Position numbers and translations under genes: made by a program | The notes under the pieces: model-generated | What the model was told of the DNA's origin: nothing | Databases searched by the model: none | The model's input: the letters and a program-made list of their open reading frames with translations, nothing else | DNA from: Thinopyrum elongatum | Lineage: Eukaryota > Streptophyta > Magnoliopsida > Poales > Poaceae | Length of the DNA: 64,000 nt | Reading direction: 5' to 3' | Assembly (NCBI GenBank): GCA_011799875.1 | Contig: JAAAXO010000338.1 | Span: forward strand, 387,937-451,936 | Part shown: positions 45,747 to 57,996 of the stretch, piece by piece | How positions within the stretch are numbered: position 1 is the first letter of the stretch | Layout: every line of letters begins with the position of its first letter

Positions 45747-48505
45747 TTCTCCCCTTCTTGAAATGAAGTCGTCCTTGACGGAAGCTCATTTTCCTCACCC
45801 AAATAAGGCGTCAAATCTGCAATGTTAAAAGTGGGACTAACCCCAAAATCTGCAGGCAGCTCAAGTTTGTATGCATTATCATTTATTTTCTCTAACACCT
45901 TAAAAGGACCATCAGCACGTGGCATTAGCTTTGACTTGCACAAATCCGGAAACCTATCCTTACGCAAATGTAACCAAACAAGATCTCCAGGTGCAAAGAC
46001 AACATGTTCTTTACCCTTATCTCCAGCAAGTTTATATTTAGCATTCATGCGCTCAATATTTTCCTTAGTTAACTCATGCATTTTTAAGATCAATTCAGCA
46101 CATTGTTTAGCATCAAAATTAACCTTCTCCGAAGATGGAAGAGGCAACAAAGCAATGGGTGCACGAGGTAGGAAACCATACACAATTTCAAAAGGGCACA
46201 TCTTAGAAGTAGAATGCAATTAACGATTATAAGCAAATTCAATATGAGGCAAGCATTCTTCCCACATTTTCTTATTATTCTTCAAAACAGCCCGAAGCAT
46301 AGTAGACAATGTTCTATTGACTACTTCAGTTTGTCCATCAATTTGGGGGTGACAAGTAGTACTAAAAAGCAGTTTAGTCCCCAACTTAGCCCATAAACAT
46401 CTCCAAAAGTGGCTAAGAAATTTAGTATCACGATCTGAAACAATAGTATTTGGCACACCATGCAAGCGAATAATTTCATGAAAGAACAAATCAGCAACAT
46501 TAGCAGCATCATCGCTTTTATGACATGGTATGAAGTGTGCCATTTTCGAAAATCTATCCACGACAACAAATATGCTATCCCTCCCCTTCTTTGTTCGAGG
46601 TAAACCTAAAACAAAGTCCATAGATATATCCTCCCATGGAACACTAGGTACAGGCAAAGGCATATATAAACCATGAGGATTGAGTCGTGACTTAGCTTTT
46701 TGACATGTAGTGCATCGAGCAACAAAACGCTCAACATCCCGTCTCATCTTTGTCCAAAAGAAATGTGTAGCAAGTACGTCCTCCGTCTTCTTGATGCCAA
46801 AGTGTCCCATTAATCCTCCTCCATACGCCTCCTTCAACAACAAAAGATGAACGGAGCTAGCTGGAATGCATAGTTTGTTAGCACGAAACACAAATCCATC
46901 GTTAACGATGATCTTGTTCCATGTTCTCCCTTCTTTACAATTCTGCAATACATCTTTAAATTCAGCATCATGCACATATTGATCTTTGATGGTCTCCAAA
47001 CCAAATTTTTTAAAGTCAAGTTGTGAAAGCATAGTATAACGACGAGACAATGCATCAGCAATTACATTTTCTTTACCCTTCTTGTGTTTAATGACATAAG
47101 GGGAAGTCTCAATGAATTCAACCCATTTAGCATGTCTATGGTTCAGTTTTGCTTGACTTTTAATGTGTTTCAATGATTCATGATCAGAATGTATAACAAA
47201 TTCTTTGGCCATAAATAATGTTGCCATGTTTCTAAGGTCCGAACAAGAGCATATAATTCTTTATCATAAGTAGAATAGTTCAGACTAGGCCCACTCAAAT
47301 TTTAAGAAAAGTATGCAACAGGTTTGCCATCTTGTAATAACACACCTCCTAATCCAATTCCACTAGCATCACATTCAAGCTCAAAAGTCTTATTAAAATC
47401 AGGAAGTTGGAGTAAAGGAGCATGTGTCAACTTATCTTTCATTACCGTGAAGGCTTCTTCCTGTGCGGTACCCCAAACAGAAGGCACATCCTTCTTTGTA
47501 AGCTCATTGAGAGGTGCAGCAATGGTGCTGAAATCTCTCACAAAACGCCTATAGAAACCAGCGAGGACAAGGAAACTCCTCATTTGTGTGACCGTTTTGG
47601 GTTGTGGCCAACTCTCAATAGCTTCAATCTTGGCTTTATCAACTTCAATTCCCTATGGAGTAACAACATAGCCAAGAAAAGATACTCGGTCGGTGCAAAA
47701 GGTGCACTTCCCAAGGTTACCAAACAAACATGCATCACGTAGAGCAATAAACACAACACGTAAATGTTCCAAATGTTCCTCCAAAGATCTGCTATAAATC
47801 AATATATCATCAAAGTAAACTACCACACATCGTCCAATGAAAGCATGTAAAACTTCGTTTATTAATCTCATGAAAGTACTAGGTGCATTAGTTAACCCAA
47901 AAGGCATGACTAACCACTCATATAAACCAAACTTAGTTTTAAATGCTGTTTTCCATTCATCTCCCAATTTCATACGAATTTGATGGTATCCACTACGCAA
48001 ATCAACTTTAGAGAATATTGTAGAGCCACTCAATTCATCAAGCATATCATCTAGCCTAGGAATAGGATGACGATAACAAATAGTAATATTATTAATGCCT
48101 CTACAATCAACACACATACGCGACGTACCATCCTTTTTTGGCACTAGTATAATAGGAACAACACAAGGACTAAGAGATTCGCGTATATAACCTTTGTCGA
48201 GCAGCTCCTGTACTTGACGCATAATCTCCTTCGTCTCCTCTGGATTGGTACGGTATGGCACACGGTTTGGCAACGAAGCACCGGGAATTAAGTCAATCTG
48301 ATGCTCAATCCCGCGAATAGGTGGTAATCCCGGTGGCACGTCTTGTGGAAAGACGGCAGTGAACTCCTGCAAAATGTTAGTGACAGCAGGAGGCAAAGAG
48401 GAAGGCACGTCCTCGAATGAAAATAATGCCTCTTTGCGCACAAAAGCATAGCAAACAGATTTGCTGAAATCTAGCTCATCAATATCAGATTTGGTGGCAA
48501 GTAAA
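45440..48505 (-). pseudogene. pol: Degenerate A pol (older subtype): RT, RNase H, integrase
   Basis: Minus-strand A pol from the end of the protease-RT linker to the LTR tail, broken at several places. CAG becomes TAG in TPQG near 47654. A stop lies at about 47300 in AYFSEK. A 1-nt loss near 47211 (CTTTGGCC for CTTTGGGCC) shifts the frame. A TAA replaces Ser in YNRSLHS near 46220. RT YFDD, RNase H D-E-D-D and integrase D-D-E residues are still readable between the breaks. Substitutions are denser than in the other copies, so this is one of the older insertions here. The 5' end is cut by an LTR at 48506. Confidence 0.88.
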
Positions 48506-49425
48506 TGATGAGGACATCAATACCGTTGTTACACCCACAGCTCCTACTGCTACATATACTGGACCAATTACTAGAGCTCGCGCACGCCAATTAAATTATC
48601 AGGTACTTTCGTTTCTTGGTAATGATTCTAATGTTCATGAGAATATGATGCTTCCTAAATTGGATACATTTGTATTGATTACTAATGAAGGGCCTAGCAT
48701 GGACAAGAGGGATGAACACTGGAGCAGGATCAAGCATGGAGATGAAGGCGTGCGTGAAGGGATCCAGAATGGCGTTTCTAGTGCATATTTAAGCACTTTG
48801 AAGCCTCCGTGATGACCTACAAGGACATGGACGAAATATACAAGATGCCCCTTCATAAATTTCGTCCATAGCTTATTTTAGGTGCTACGCCACCTTATTT
48901 TTGGGCAGGCCCATGTAATTTCGAAATACTTGAGTATAGGCTGTTTTTAGAGTCCGTATGTGTGGGGAAACAAGAGATAGGGTTGTTTTCGGACCCCTCC
49001 TTCAAGAGCCACGAAATCCCCCCCTCTTCCTCCATATATACAGCCCTTAGGGCACCGTTTAGACTTTGGGTTTTGTTTAGATTAAAAGTTCGCCATAGCT
49101 GCAACTTCGCGTACTTCGTTTGTGTTCAACGACCAGACCAAGACGTCACAGAACCCCACCTTGATCAATAAAGCTTTCATCTTATATTCGCAATATCCAG
49201 ATTAAAAATCTTAGTTTCTTGCTTGTTCTTCGTTTGCTTGCAGGAGATAGACCCTCGTGGTCAGGTTGATTGTGCTCCGGCGTGGTCAATAACCTCTCGG
49301 AGTTGGTTTAGCGATTGCTAAGGCGCGACGTCCTCGCACGTTCGTAGTCGGATCGTCAAAGTCTACTCCACCAAAAACGATAGCTATCATCTCATCGAAA
49401 GATCGGGACACCCTCGCCTCTATCA
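48506..49425 (+). mobile_element. A 5' LTR, older U3 with beta U5, left flank GTAAA
   Basis: 920 bp followed by a primer site, so a 5' LTR. The U3 shares the SSAYLSTLKPP-type tail with the fragment at 45117. The U5 is beta-type with TTAAAAATC, a variant also seen in the LTR at 51785. The far end of this element is not identifiable. Confidence 0.9.
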
Positions 49426-49871
49426 AGTGGTATCAGATTTTCAGGTTGCTCGATGAGATTTTACAGTTTTTCGTAGTTTAGATCGAGTCTGTTCTTCATA
49501 CCTACAGTCCACAAAAAAGCCAAAAAAAAATTAGGGATAGTTCATCATATCCGAACCAATCTGAGCCTTTGCATAATCTTTTTAGGGTTTTTGATTTGTT
49601 GATTTTGCGGTTGCATCGTCGTGTCTAGTTGCTGGTCTTAGCGTCTAGTCCTTTAGAGTTTCGAGTTCTGTCACAGTTTGTCACGCCGCCGCCGCACCAT
49701 ATACCACCACCGCTGCAATATACCACCACCGCTGCCATATACCACCACCGCTGCCATATCCTACCACCGCAGCCATATACCATCACCGATGCCATATTCT
49801 ACCACCATATATCCACCACCAATCCGAGTTCTTTTCATATTAGGTTTGTTTTCGAGACCCATCTATTTTCT
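49426..49871 (+). other. A leader fragment with tandem repeat and altered primer site
   Basis: Primer site reads TGGTATCAGATTTTC at 49428-49442, so only TGGTATCAGA fits initiator-Met. A short tandem repeat of ATACCACCACCGCTGCC type lies at about 49697-49800. Leader sequence stops at 49871, where inverted gag begins. No gene. Confidence 0.8.
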
Positions 49872-50327
49872 ATTGCGATTATTGGCATGTGGACGACCTG
49901 GTGCTGGTACGTAGTTCTGATTTTGATCAACCTCATCCTCGTAATCGCCCGCATAATCGTCCTCCTCAGCGGCAGCAGGAGCCATAGAAGCATCAACAGT
50001 AGGTGCAGCGGCACCAGAAGTTTGACCAGGCTCAAGGGGAACGCGCTGTGCTCGTCCCACTTGATTTGGAAGGCGACGTTGTTGTTGTTGTAGAGGTGCG
50101 ACAGGTGCAGCTGGCGGTGGTTGTGGAAGACGCGCGAGCAATTCATTAAACTTGTTATCGAGCTTTGTTTCGAACGTCTTCTCAATTCCATCTATCTTCT
50201 CCATGGCCTCTTCAAATCTGTTTAGCACATCTTGCACCTGTCCACTCATCATTTGTTGAAATTTATCATGTAGCTGTTTGTTCGTCATGTTCTCCCAATT
50301 AGTCTCATCGTCTTGTGATCCTGCCAT
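49872..50327 (-). pseudogene. gag: Inverted A gag N-terminal fragment
   Basis: Minus-strand gag from ATG 50325-50327 (MAGSQDDETNW) through the helical N-terminus and the Pro/Gln/Ala-rich part to NNRN (about 152 residues). It stops before the gag domain proper. The open frame runs a few codons into the neighbouring leader. Sequence differs from A1 gag (short Ala deletions, PGQTSG for DGQTSG), so it is another copy. Confidence 0.87.
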
Positions 50328-50493
50328 GGTTAGCAGCAATAGAAACACACAAGAATATGATCCTACAGACTACTAGGAAGTGGTGGTGGTGTGGTGTCAC
50401 AAATCCGTCAAGCAAAACTCAAATTCTTACCAGTTCTTACCCAGCAGCAGGTGGTGATCGGCAAACTTTGTAGTCAAAACTCACAAAGCTTGG
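50328..50493 (-). other. A leader 3' part, inverted with the gag fragment
   Basis: Reverse complement of the leader just upstream of gag (compare 9100-9263), including the GGTAAGAACTGGTAAG segment. It joins plus-strand gag at about 50493. Confidence 0.8.
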
Positions 50494-51784
50494 ATGAAGC
50501 TATCTTGCACGTTTCATGGGTGGATTAAATAGAGATATTCAGACCATTCTAGAGTATAGGGAGTATAATAATATCACTCGTTTATTCCATCTTGCTTGTA
50601 AAGCTGAACGTGAAGTGCAGGATCGACAGGCATTGGCGCGAACTAATTTTTCTGCAGGTCGATCTTCATCATGGACACCGCGTGCCTTCCTCTTTGCCTC
50701 CTGCTGTCACTAACATTTTGCAGGAGTTCGCTGACGTCTTTCCACAAGACATGCCACCGGGATTACCACCTATTCGCGGGATTGAGCATCAGATTGACTT
50801 AATTCCCGGTGCTTCGTTGCCAAACCGTGCGCCATACCGTACCAATCCAGAGGAGACGAAGGAGATTATGCGTCAAGTACAGGAGCTGCTCGACAAAGGT
50901 TATATACGCGAATCTCTTAGTCCTTGTGCTGTTCCTATTATACTAGTGCCAAAAAAGGATGGTACGTCGCGTATGTGTGTTGATTGTAGAGGCATTAATA
51001 ATATTACTATTCGTTATCGTCATCCTATTCCTAGGCTAGATGATATGCTTGATGAATTGAGTGGCTCTACAATATTCTCCAAAGTTGATTTGCGTAGTGG
51101 ATACCATCAAATTCGTATGAAATTGGGAGATGAATGGAAAACAGCATTTAAAACTAAGTTCGGTTTATATGAGTGGTTAGTCAAGCCTTTTGGGTTAACT
51201 AATGCACCTAGTACTTTCATGAGATTAATGAACGAAGTTTTACGTGCTTTCATTGGACGATTTGTGGTAGTTTACTTTGATGATATATTGATTTATAGCA
51301 GATCTTTGGAGGAACATTTGGAACATTTACGTGATGTTTTTATTGCTCTACGTGATGCACGTTTGTTTGGTAACCTTGGGAAGTGCACCTTTTGCACCGA
51401 CCGAGTATCTTTTCTTGGCTATGTTGTTACTCCACAGGGAATTGAAGTTGATAAAGCCAAGATTGAAGCTATTGAGAGTTGGCCGCAGCCCAAAACAGTC
51501 ACACAAGTGAGGAGTTTCCTTGGCCTCGCTGGTTTCTATAGGCGTTTTGTGAGAGATTTCAGTACCATTGCTGCACCTCTCAACGAGCTTACAAAGAAGG
51601 ATGTGCCTTTTGTTTGGGGTACCGCACAGGAAGAAGCCTTCATGGTGTTGAAAGATAAGTTAACACATGCTCCTTTACTCCAACTTCCTGATTTTAATAA
51701 GACTTTTGAGCTTGAATGTGATGCTAGTGGAATTGGATTAGGAGGTGTGTTATTACAAGATGGCAAACCTGTTGCATACTTTTC
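50494..51784 (+). pseudogene. pol: A gag-RT deletion fusion fragment
   Basis: 50494-50686 is the C-terminal part of the gag domain ([23 protein letters not shown]). At CGTGCC (50681-50686) it jumps to the start of RT ([16 protein letters not shown]), losing the zinc knuckle and protease. CGTGCC occurs at both ends of the lost segment. The joint is out of frame, since gag and RT are in different phases. RT is complete (MPFGLT reads KPFGLT; YFDD kept), followed by the RNase H start to AYFS, then an LTR at 51785. Confidence 0.88.
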
Positions 51785-52706
51785 TGATAGAGGCGAGGGT
51801 GTCCCGATCTTTCGATGAGATGATAGCTATCGTTTTTGGTGGAGTAGACTATGACGATCCGACTACGAACGTGCGAGGACGTCGCGCCTTAGCAATCGCT
51901 AAACCAACTCCGAGAGGTTATTGACCACGCCGGAGCACAATCAACCTGACCACGAGGGTCTATCTCCTGCAAGCAAACGAAGAACAAGCAAGAAACTAAG
52001 ATTTTTAATCTGGATATTGCGAATATAAGATGAAAGCTTTATTGATCAAGGTGGGGTTCTGTGACGTCTTGGTCTGGTCGTTGAACACAAACGAAGTACG
52101 CGAAGTTGCAGCTATGGCGAACTTTTAATCTAAACAAAACCCAAAGTCTAAACGGTGCCCTAAGGGCTGTATATATGGAGGAAGAGGGGGGGATTTCGTG
52201 GCCCTTGAAGGAGGGGTCCGAAACCAACCCTATCTCTTGTTTCCCCACACATACGGACTCTAAAAACAGCCTATACTCAAGTATTTCGAAATTACATGGG
52301 CCTGGCCTAATAATAAGGTGACGCAGCACCTATAATAGCCTCTGGACGAAATTTATGAAGTGGCATCTTGTATATTTCGTCCAAGGCTTCCTGCACTCAT
52401 TATGGTGGCTTCAAAGTCCTGAAATCATCACTTGTAACTCCGTTCTTGTTCCCCTTGCGCATGCCATCATCTCCATGCTTGAACTTGCTCCAAGGTTCCT
52501 CTTTCTTGTCCAAGCTAGGCCCTTCATTTGTAAGCAAAACAAATGTATCCAATTTAGGCAGCATCATATTCTCATGAACATTAGAATCATTACCAAGAAA
52601 CGAAAGTACCTGATAATTTAATTGGCGTGCGCGAGCTCTAGTAATTGGTCCAGTATGTATAGCAGCAGGGGCTGTGGGTGTAACAATGGTATTGATGCCC
52701 TCATCA
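51785..52706 (-). mobile_element. A 3' LTR of first integrase-deleted copy, left flank TTTTC
   Basis: 922 bp, N-type U3 with beta U5. Polypurine tract follows at 52707. Carries GATGCCCTC where GATGTCCTC is usual, changing the tail from DEDIN to DEGIN. Confidence 0.92.
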
Positions 52707-53757
52707 TCCTCCCCTTCTTGAAATGAAGTCGTCCTCGACGGAAGCTCATCTTCCTCACCCAAATAAGGCTTCAAATCTGCAATGTTAAAAGTGGGACTAA
52801 CCCCAAAATCTGCAGGCAGCTCAAGTTTATATGCATTATCATTTATTTTCTCTAACACCTTAAAAGGACCATCAGCACGTGGCATTAGCTTTGATTTGCG
52901 CAAATCAGGAAATCTATCCTTACGCAAATGTAACCAAACAAGATCTCCAGGTGCAAACACAACATGTTTTCTACCCTTCCTTACAATTCTGCAATACATC
53001 TTTAAATTCAGCATCATGCACATATTGATCTTTGATGGTCTCCAAACCAAATATTTTAAAGTCAAGTTGTGAAAGCATAGTATAACGACGAGACAATGCA
53101 TCAGCAATAACATTTTCTTTACCCTTCTTGTGTTTAATGACATAAGGGAAAGTCTCAATAAATTCAACCCATTTAGCATGTCTACGGTTCAGTTTTGCTT
53201 GACTTTTAATGTGTTTCAAAGATTCATGATCAGAATGTATAACAAATTCTTTGGGCCATAAATAATGTTGCCATGTTTCTAAGGTCCGAACAAGAGCATA
53301 TAATTCTTTATCATAAGTAGAATAGTTCAAACTAGGCCCACTCAATTTTTCAGAAAAGTATGCAACAGGTTTGCCATCTTGTAATAAAACACCTCCTAAT
53401 CCAATTCCACTAGCATCACATTCATGCTCAAAAGTCTTATTAAAATCAGGAAGTTGGAGTAAAGGAGCATGTGTCAACTTATCTTTCAATACCGTGAAGG
53501 CTTCTTCCTGTGAGGTACCCCAAACAAAAGGCACATCCTTCTTTGTAAGCTCATTGAGAGGTGCAGCAATGGTGCTGAAATCTCTCACAAAACGCCTATA
53601 GAAACCAGCGAGTCCAAGAAAACTCCTCACTTGAGTGACCATTTTGGGCTGTGGCCAACTCTCAATAGCTTCAATCTTGGCTTTATCAACTTCAATTCCC
53701 TGTGGAGTAACAACATAGCCAAGAAAAGATACTCGGTCGGTGCAAAAGGTGCACTTC
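52400..53757 (-). pseudogene. pol: A pol with 914-bp integrase deletion, copy 1
   Basis: Minus strand, from RT thumb through full RNase H (CDASG, DKELYA, HSDHESL, ADALSRR) to LQNCKEG. The integrase zinc domain and catalytic core are then missing, and sequence resumes at [10 protein letters not shown] in the C-terminal domain. The joint is at 52974-52978 (AAGGG on minus at both ends). Against the copy at 37164 the loss is about 914 bp, not a multiple of three, so the downstream frame is lost. The 5' side is cut by an LTR at 53758. The same deletion occurs at 54947-54951. Confidence 0.9.
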
Positions 53758-54679
53758 TGATAGAGGCGAGGGTGTCCCGATCTTTCGATGAGATGATAGT
53801 TATTGTTTTTGGTGGAGTAGACTTTGACGATCCGACTACGAACGTGCGAGGACGTCGCGCCTTAGCAATCGCTAAACCAACTCCGAGAGGTTATTGACCA
53901 CGCCGGAGCACAATCAACCTGACCACGAGGGTCTATCTCCTGCAAGCAAACGAAGAACAAGCAAGAAACTAAGATTTGCAATCTGGATATTGCGAATATA
54001 AGATGAAAGCTTTATTGATCAAGGTGGGGTTCTGTGACGTCTTGGTCTGGTCGTTGAACACAAACGAAGTACGCGAAGTTGCAGCTATGGCGAACTTTTA
54101 ATCTAAACAAAACCCAAAGTCTAAACGGTGCCCTAAGGGCTGTATATATGGAGGAAGAGGAGGGGATTTCGTGGCCCTTGAAGGAGGGGTCCGAAAACAA
54201 CCCTATCTCTTGTTTCCCCACACATACGGACTCTAAAAACAGCCTATACTCAAGTATTTCGAAATTACATGGGCCTGGCCCAATAATAAGGTGACGCAGC
54301 ACCTATAATAGCCTCTGGACGAAATTTATGAAGTGACATCTTGTATATTTCGTCCAAGGCTTCCTGCACTCATTATGGTGGCTTCAAAGTCCTGAAATCA
54401 TCACTTGTAACTCCGTTCTTGTTCCCCTTGTGCATGCCATCATCTCCATGCTTGAACTTGCTCCAAGGTTCCTCTTTCTTGTCCAAGCTAGGCCCTTCAT
54501 TTGTAAGAAAAACAAATGTATCCAATTTAGGCAGCATCATATTCTCATGAACTTTAGAATCATTACCAAGAAACGAAAGTACCTGATATTTTAATTGGCG
54601 TGCGCGAGCTCTAGTAATTGGTCCAGTATGTATAGAAGCAGGGGCTGTGGGTGTAACAATGGTATTGATGTCCTCATCA
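53758..54679 (-). mobile_element. A 3' LTR of second integrase-deleted copy, left flank ACTTC
   Basis: 922 bp, K-beta, polypurine tract at 54680. It sits in the RT part of copy 1; the resumption of copy 1 is not seen. Confidence 0.92.
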
Positions 54680-56792
54680 TCCTCCCCTTCTTGAAATGAA
54701 GTCGTCCTCGACGGAAGCTCATCTTCCTCACCCAAATAAGGCTTTAGATCTGCAATGTTAAAAGTGGGACTAACCCCAAAATCTGCAGGCAGCTCAAGTT
54801 TATATGCATTATCATTTATTTTCTCTAACACCTTAAAAGGACCATCAGCACGTGGCATTAGCTTTGATTTGCGCAAATCAGGAAATCTATCCTTACGCAA
54901 ATGTAACCAAACAAGATCTCCAGGTGCAAACACAACATGTTTTCTACCCTTCCTTACAATTCTGCAATACATCTTTAAATTCAGCATCATGCACATATTG
55001 ATCTTTGATGGTCTCCAAACCAAATATTTTAAAGTCAAGTTGTGAAAGCATAGTATAACGACGAGACAATGCATCAGCAATAACATTTTCTTTACCCTTC
55101 TTGTGTTTAATGACATAAGGGAAAGTCTCAATAAATTCAACCCATTTAGCATGTCTACGGTTCAGTTTTGCTTGACTTTTAATGTGTTTCAAAGATTCAT
55201 GATCAGAATGTATAACAAATTCTTTGGGCCATAAATAATGTTGCCATGTTTCTAAGGTCCGAACAAGAGCATATAATTCTTGGCCCACTCAATTTTTCAG
55301 AAAAGTATGCAACAGGTTTGCCATCTTGTAATAAAACACCTCCTAATCCAATTCCACTAGCATCACATTCAAGCTCAAAAGTCTTATTAAAATCAGGAAG
55401 TTGGAGTAAAGGAGCATGTGTCAACTTATCTTTCAATACCGTGAAGGCTTCTTCCTGTGAGGTACCCCAAACAAAAGGCACATCCTTCTTTGTAAGCTCA
55501 TTGAGAGGTGCAGCAATGGTGCTGAAATCTCTCACAAAACGCCTATAGAAACCAGCGAGTCCAAGAAAACTCCTCACTTGAGTGACCGTTTTGGGCTGTG
55601 GCCAACTCTCAATAGCTTCAATCTTGGCTTTATCAACTTCAATTCCCTGTGGAGTAACAACATAGCCAAGAAAAGATACTCGGTCGGTGCAAAAGGTGCA
55701 CTTCACAAGGTTACCAAACAAACGTGCATCACGTAAAGCAATAAAAACAGCACGTAAATGTTCCAAATGTTCCTCCAAAGATCTGCTATAAATCAGTATA
55801 TCATCAAAATAGACTACCACAAATCGTCCAATGAAAGCACGTAAAACTTCGTTCATTAATCTCATGAAAGTACTAGGTGCATTAGTTAACCCAAAAGGCA
55901 TGACTAACCACTCATATAATCCAAACTTTGTTTTAAATGCTGTTTTCCATTCACCCCCCAATTTCATACGAATTTGATGGTATCCACTACGCAAATCAAC
56001 TTTGGAGAATATTGTAGAGCCACTCAATTCATCAAGCATATCATCTAGTCTAGGAATAGGATGACGATAACGAATAGTAATATTATTAATGCCTCTACAA
56101 TCAACACACATACGCGATGTACCATCCTTTTTCGGCACTAGAATAATAGGAACAGCACAAGGACTAAGGGATTCGCGTATATAACCTTTGTCGAGCAACT
56201 CTTGGACTTGACGCATAATCTCCTTCGTCTCCTCTGGATTAGTACGGTATGGTGCACGGTTGGGTAGCGATGCACCGGGAATTAAGTCAATCTGATGCTC
56301 AATCCCTCGAATAGGTGGTAATCCCGGAGGCACATCTTGTGGAAAGACATCGGCGAACTCCTGCAAAATGTTAGTAACAGCAGGAGGCAAAGAGGAAGGC
56401 ATGTCCTCGAATGAAAATAATGCCTCTTTGCACACAAAAGCATAGCAAACAGATTTGCTGAAATCTAGATCATCAATATCAGATTTGGTGGCAAGTAAAC
56501 ATGCACTTTTCAATTTAATTTCAGAAGCAACAGTAGATGGTTTATTATTAGGATTCATTTGTTGCTCAAATTCTTTTGCCACAATCTGATTTTCACTCTT
56601 ATTTTGCTCCTGTTTTGCCTTACTAGCTCTATTAATATCATCTTTCAAAATAGAATCAGGAGACATAGGAAGCAAAGTAATATGTTTATCCTTATGAACA
56701 AGAGTATACTGATTGTTTCTACCATGGTGTACAGAACTTTTATCAAATTGCCATGGTCTACCAAGTAATAAGGAACATGCTTGCATGGGTAC
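54373..56792 (-). pseudogene. pol: A pol with the same integrase deletion, copy 2
   Basis: Minus strand from the protease end ([14 protein letters not shown]) through linker, RT (YFDD kept) and RNase H, with the identical integrase deletion joint at 54947-54951. A further ~26-nt loss at about 55280 (ATTCTT then GGCCC) removes the LNYSTYDKE part of RNase H with its catalytic Glu and shifts the frame. Also KLGGEW for KLGDEW and NLVKCTF for NLGKCTF. The start is cut by an LTR at 56793. Confidence 0.9.
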
Positions 56793-57714
56793 TGATGAGG
56801 ACATCAATACCATTGTTACACCCACAGCCCCTGCTTCTATACATACTGGACCAATTACTAGAGCTCGCGCACGTCAATTAAAATATCAGGTACTTTCGTT
56901 TCTTGGTAATGATTCTAAAGTTCATGAGAATATGATGCTGCCTAAATTGGATACATTTGTTTTGCTTACAAATGAAGGGCCTAGCTTGGACAAGAAAGAG
57001 GAACCTTGGAGCAAGTTCAAGCATGGAGATGATGGCATGCACAAGGGGAACAAGAACGGAGTTACAAGTGATGATTTCAGGACTTTGAAGCCACCATAAT
57101 GAGTGCAGGAAGCCTTGGACGAAATATACAAGATGTCACTTCATAAATTTCGTCCAGAGGCTATTATAGGTGCTGCTTCACCTTATTATTGGGCCAGGCC
57201 CATGTAATTTCGAAATACTTGAGTATAGGCTGTTTTTAGAGTCCGTATGTGTGGGGAAACAAGAGATAGGGTTGGTTTCGGACCCCTCCTTCAAGGGCCA
57301 CGAAATCCCCTCCTCTTCCTCCATATATACAGCCCTTAGGGCACCGTTTAGACTTTGGGTTTTGTTTAGATTAAAAGTTCGCCATAGCTGCAACTTCGCG
57401 TACTTCGTTTGTGTTCAACGACCAGACCAAGACGTCACAGAACCCCACCTTGATCAATAAAGCTTTCATCTTATATTCGCAATATCCAGATTGCAAATCT
57501 TAGTTTCTTGCTTGTTCTTCGTTTGCTTGCAGGAGATAGACCCTCGTGGTCAGGTTGATTGTGCTCCGGCGTGGTCAATAACCTCTAGGAGTTGGTTTAG
57601 CGATTGCTAAGGTGCGACGTCCTCGCACGTTCGTAGTCGGATCGTCAAAGTCTACTCCACCAAAAACGATAGCTATCATCTCATCGAAAGATCGGGACAC
57701 CCTCGCCTCTATCA
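56793..57714 (+). mobile_element. Family-A LTR, flanks GGTAC / TGACG
   Basis: 922 bp, K-beta. Left side is minus-strand A protease; right side is a minus-strand A LTR fragment. No target duplication. Confidence 0.9.
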
Positions 57715-57996
57715 TGACGTCTTGGTCTGGTCGTTGAACACAAACGAAGTACGCGAAGTTGCAGCTATGGTGAACTTTTAATCTAAACAAAACCCAAAGT
57801 CTATACGGTGCCCTAAGGGCTGTATATATGGAGGAAGAGGGGGGGGGATTTCGTGGCCCTTGAAGGAGGGGTCCGAAACCAACCCTATCTCTTGTTTCCC
57901 ACACATACGGACTCTAAAAACAGCCTATACTCAAGTATTTCGAAATTACATGGGCTTGGCCCAATAATAAGGTGACACAGCACCTATAATAGCCTC
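57715..57996 (-). mobile_element. A LTR fragment, 282 bp
   Basis: Part of R-U5 and distal U3 on minus (TGACGTCTTGG to ATAATAGCCTC), lying between two complete plus-strand A LTRs. Has a longer G run (GAGGGGGGGGG) than other copies. Confidence 0.88.

Noticed and set aside
45117..49425. 45117 and 48506 LTRs as the two LTRs of one element
   Set aside because: They are in opposite orientation and the second is followed by a primer site, so they belong to different insertions despite shared variants.
52979..53179. Open frame upstream of KHVVFAPGD read as a new integrase N-terminus
   Set aside because: It is the wrong frame of RNase H sequence joined by the 914-bp deletion.
57715..57996. Small inverted LTR fragment as a new MITE or palindromic element
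   Set aside because: Fully explained as part of a family-A LTR; no own terminal repeats.
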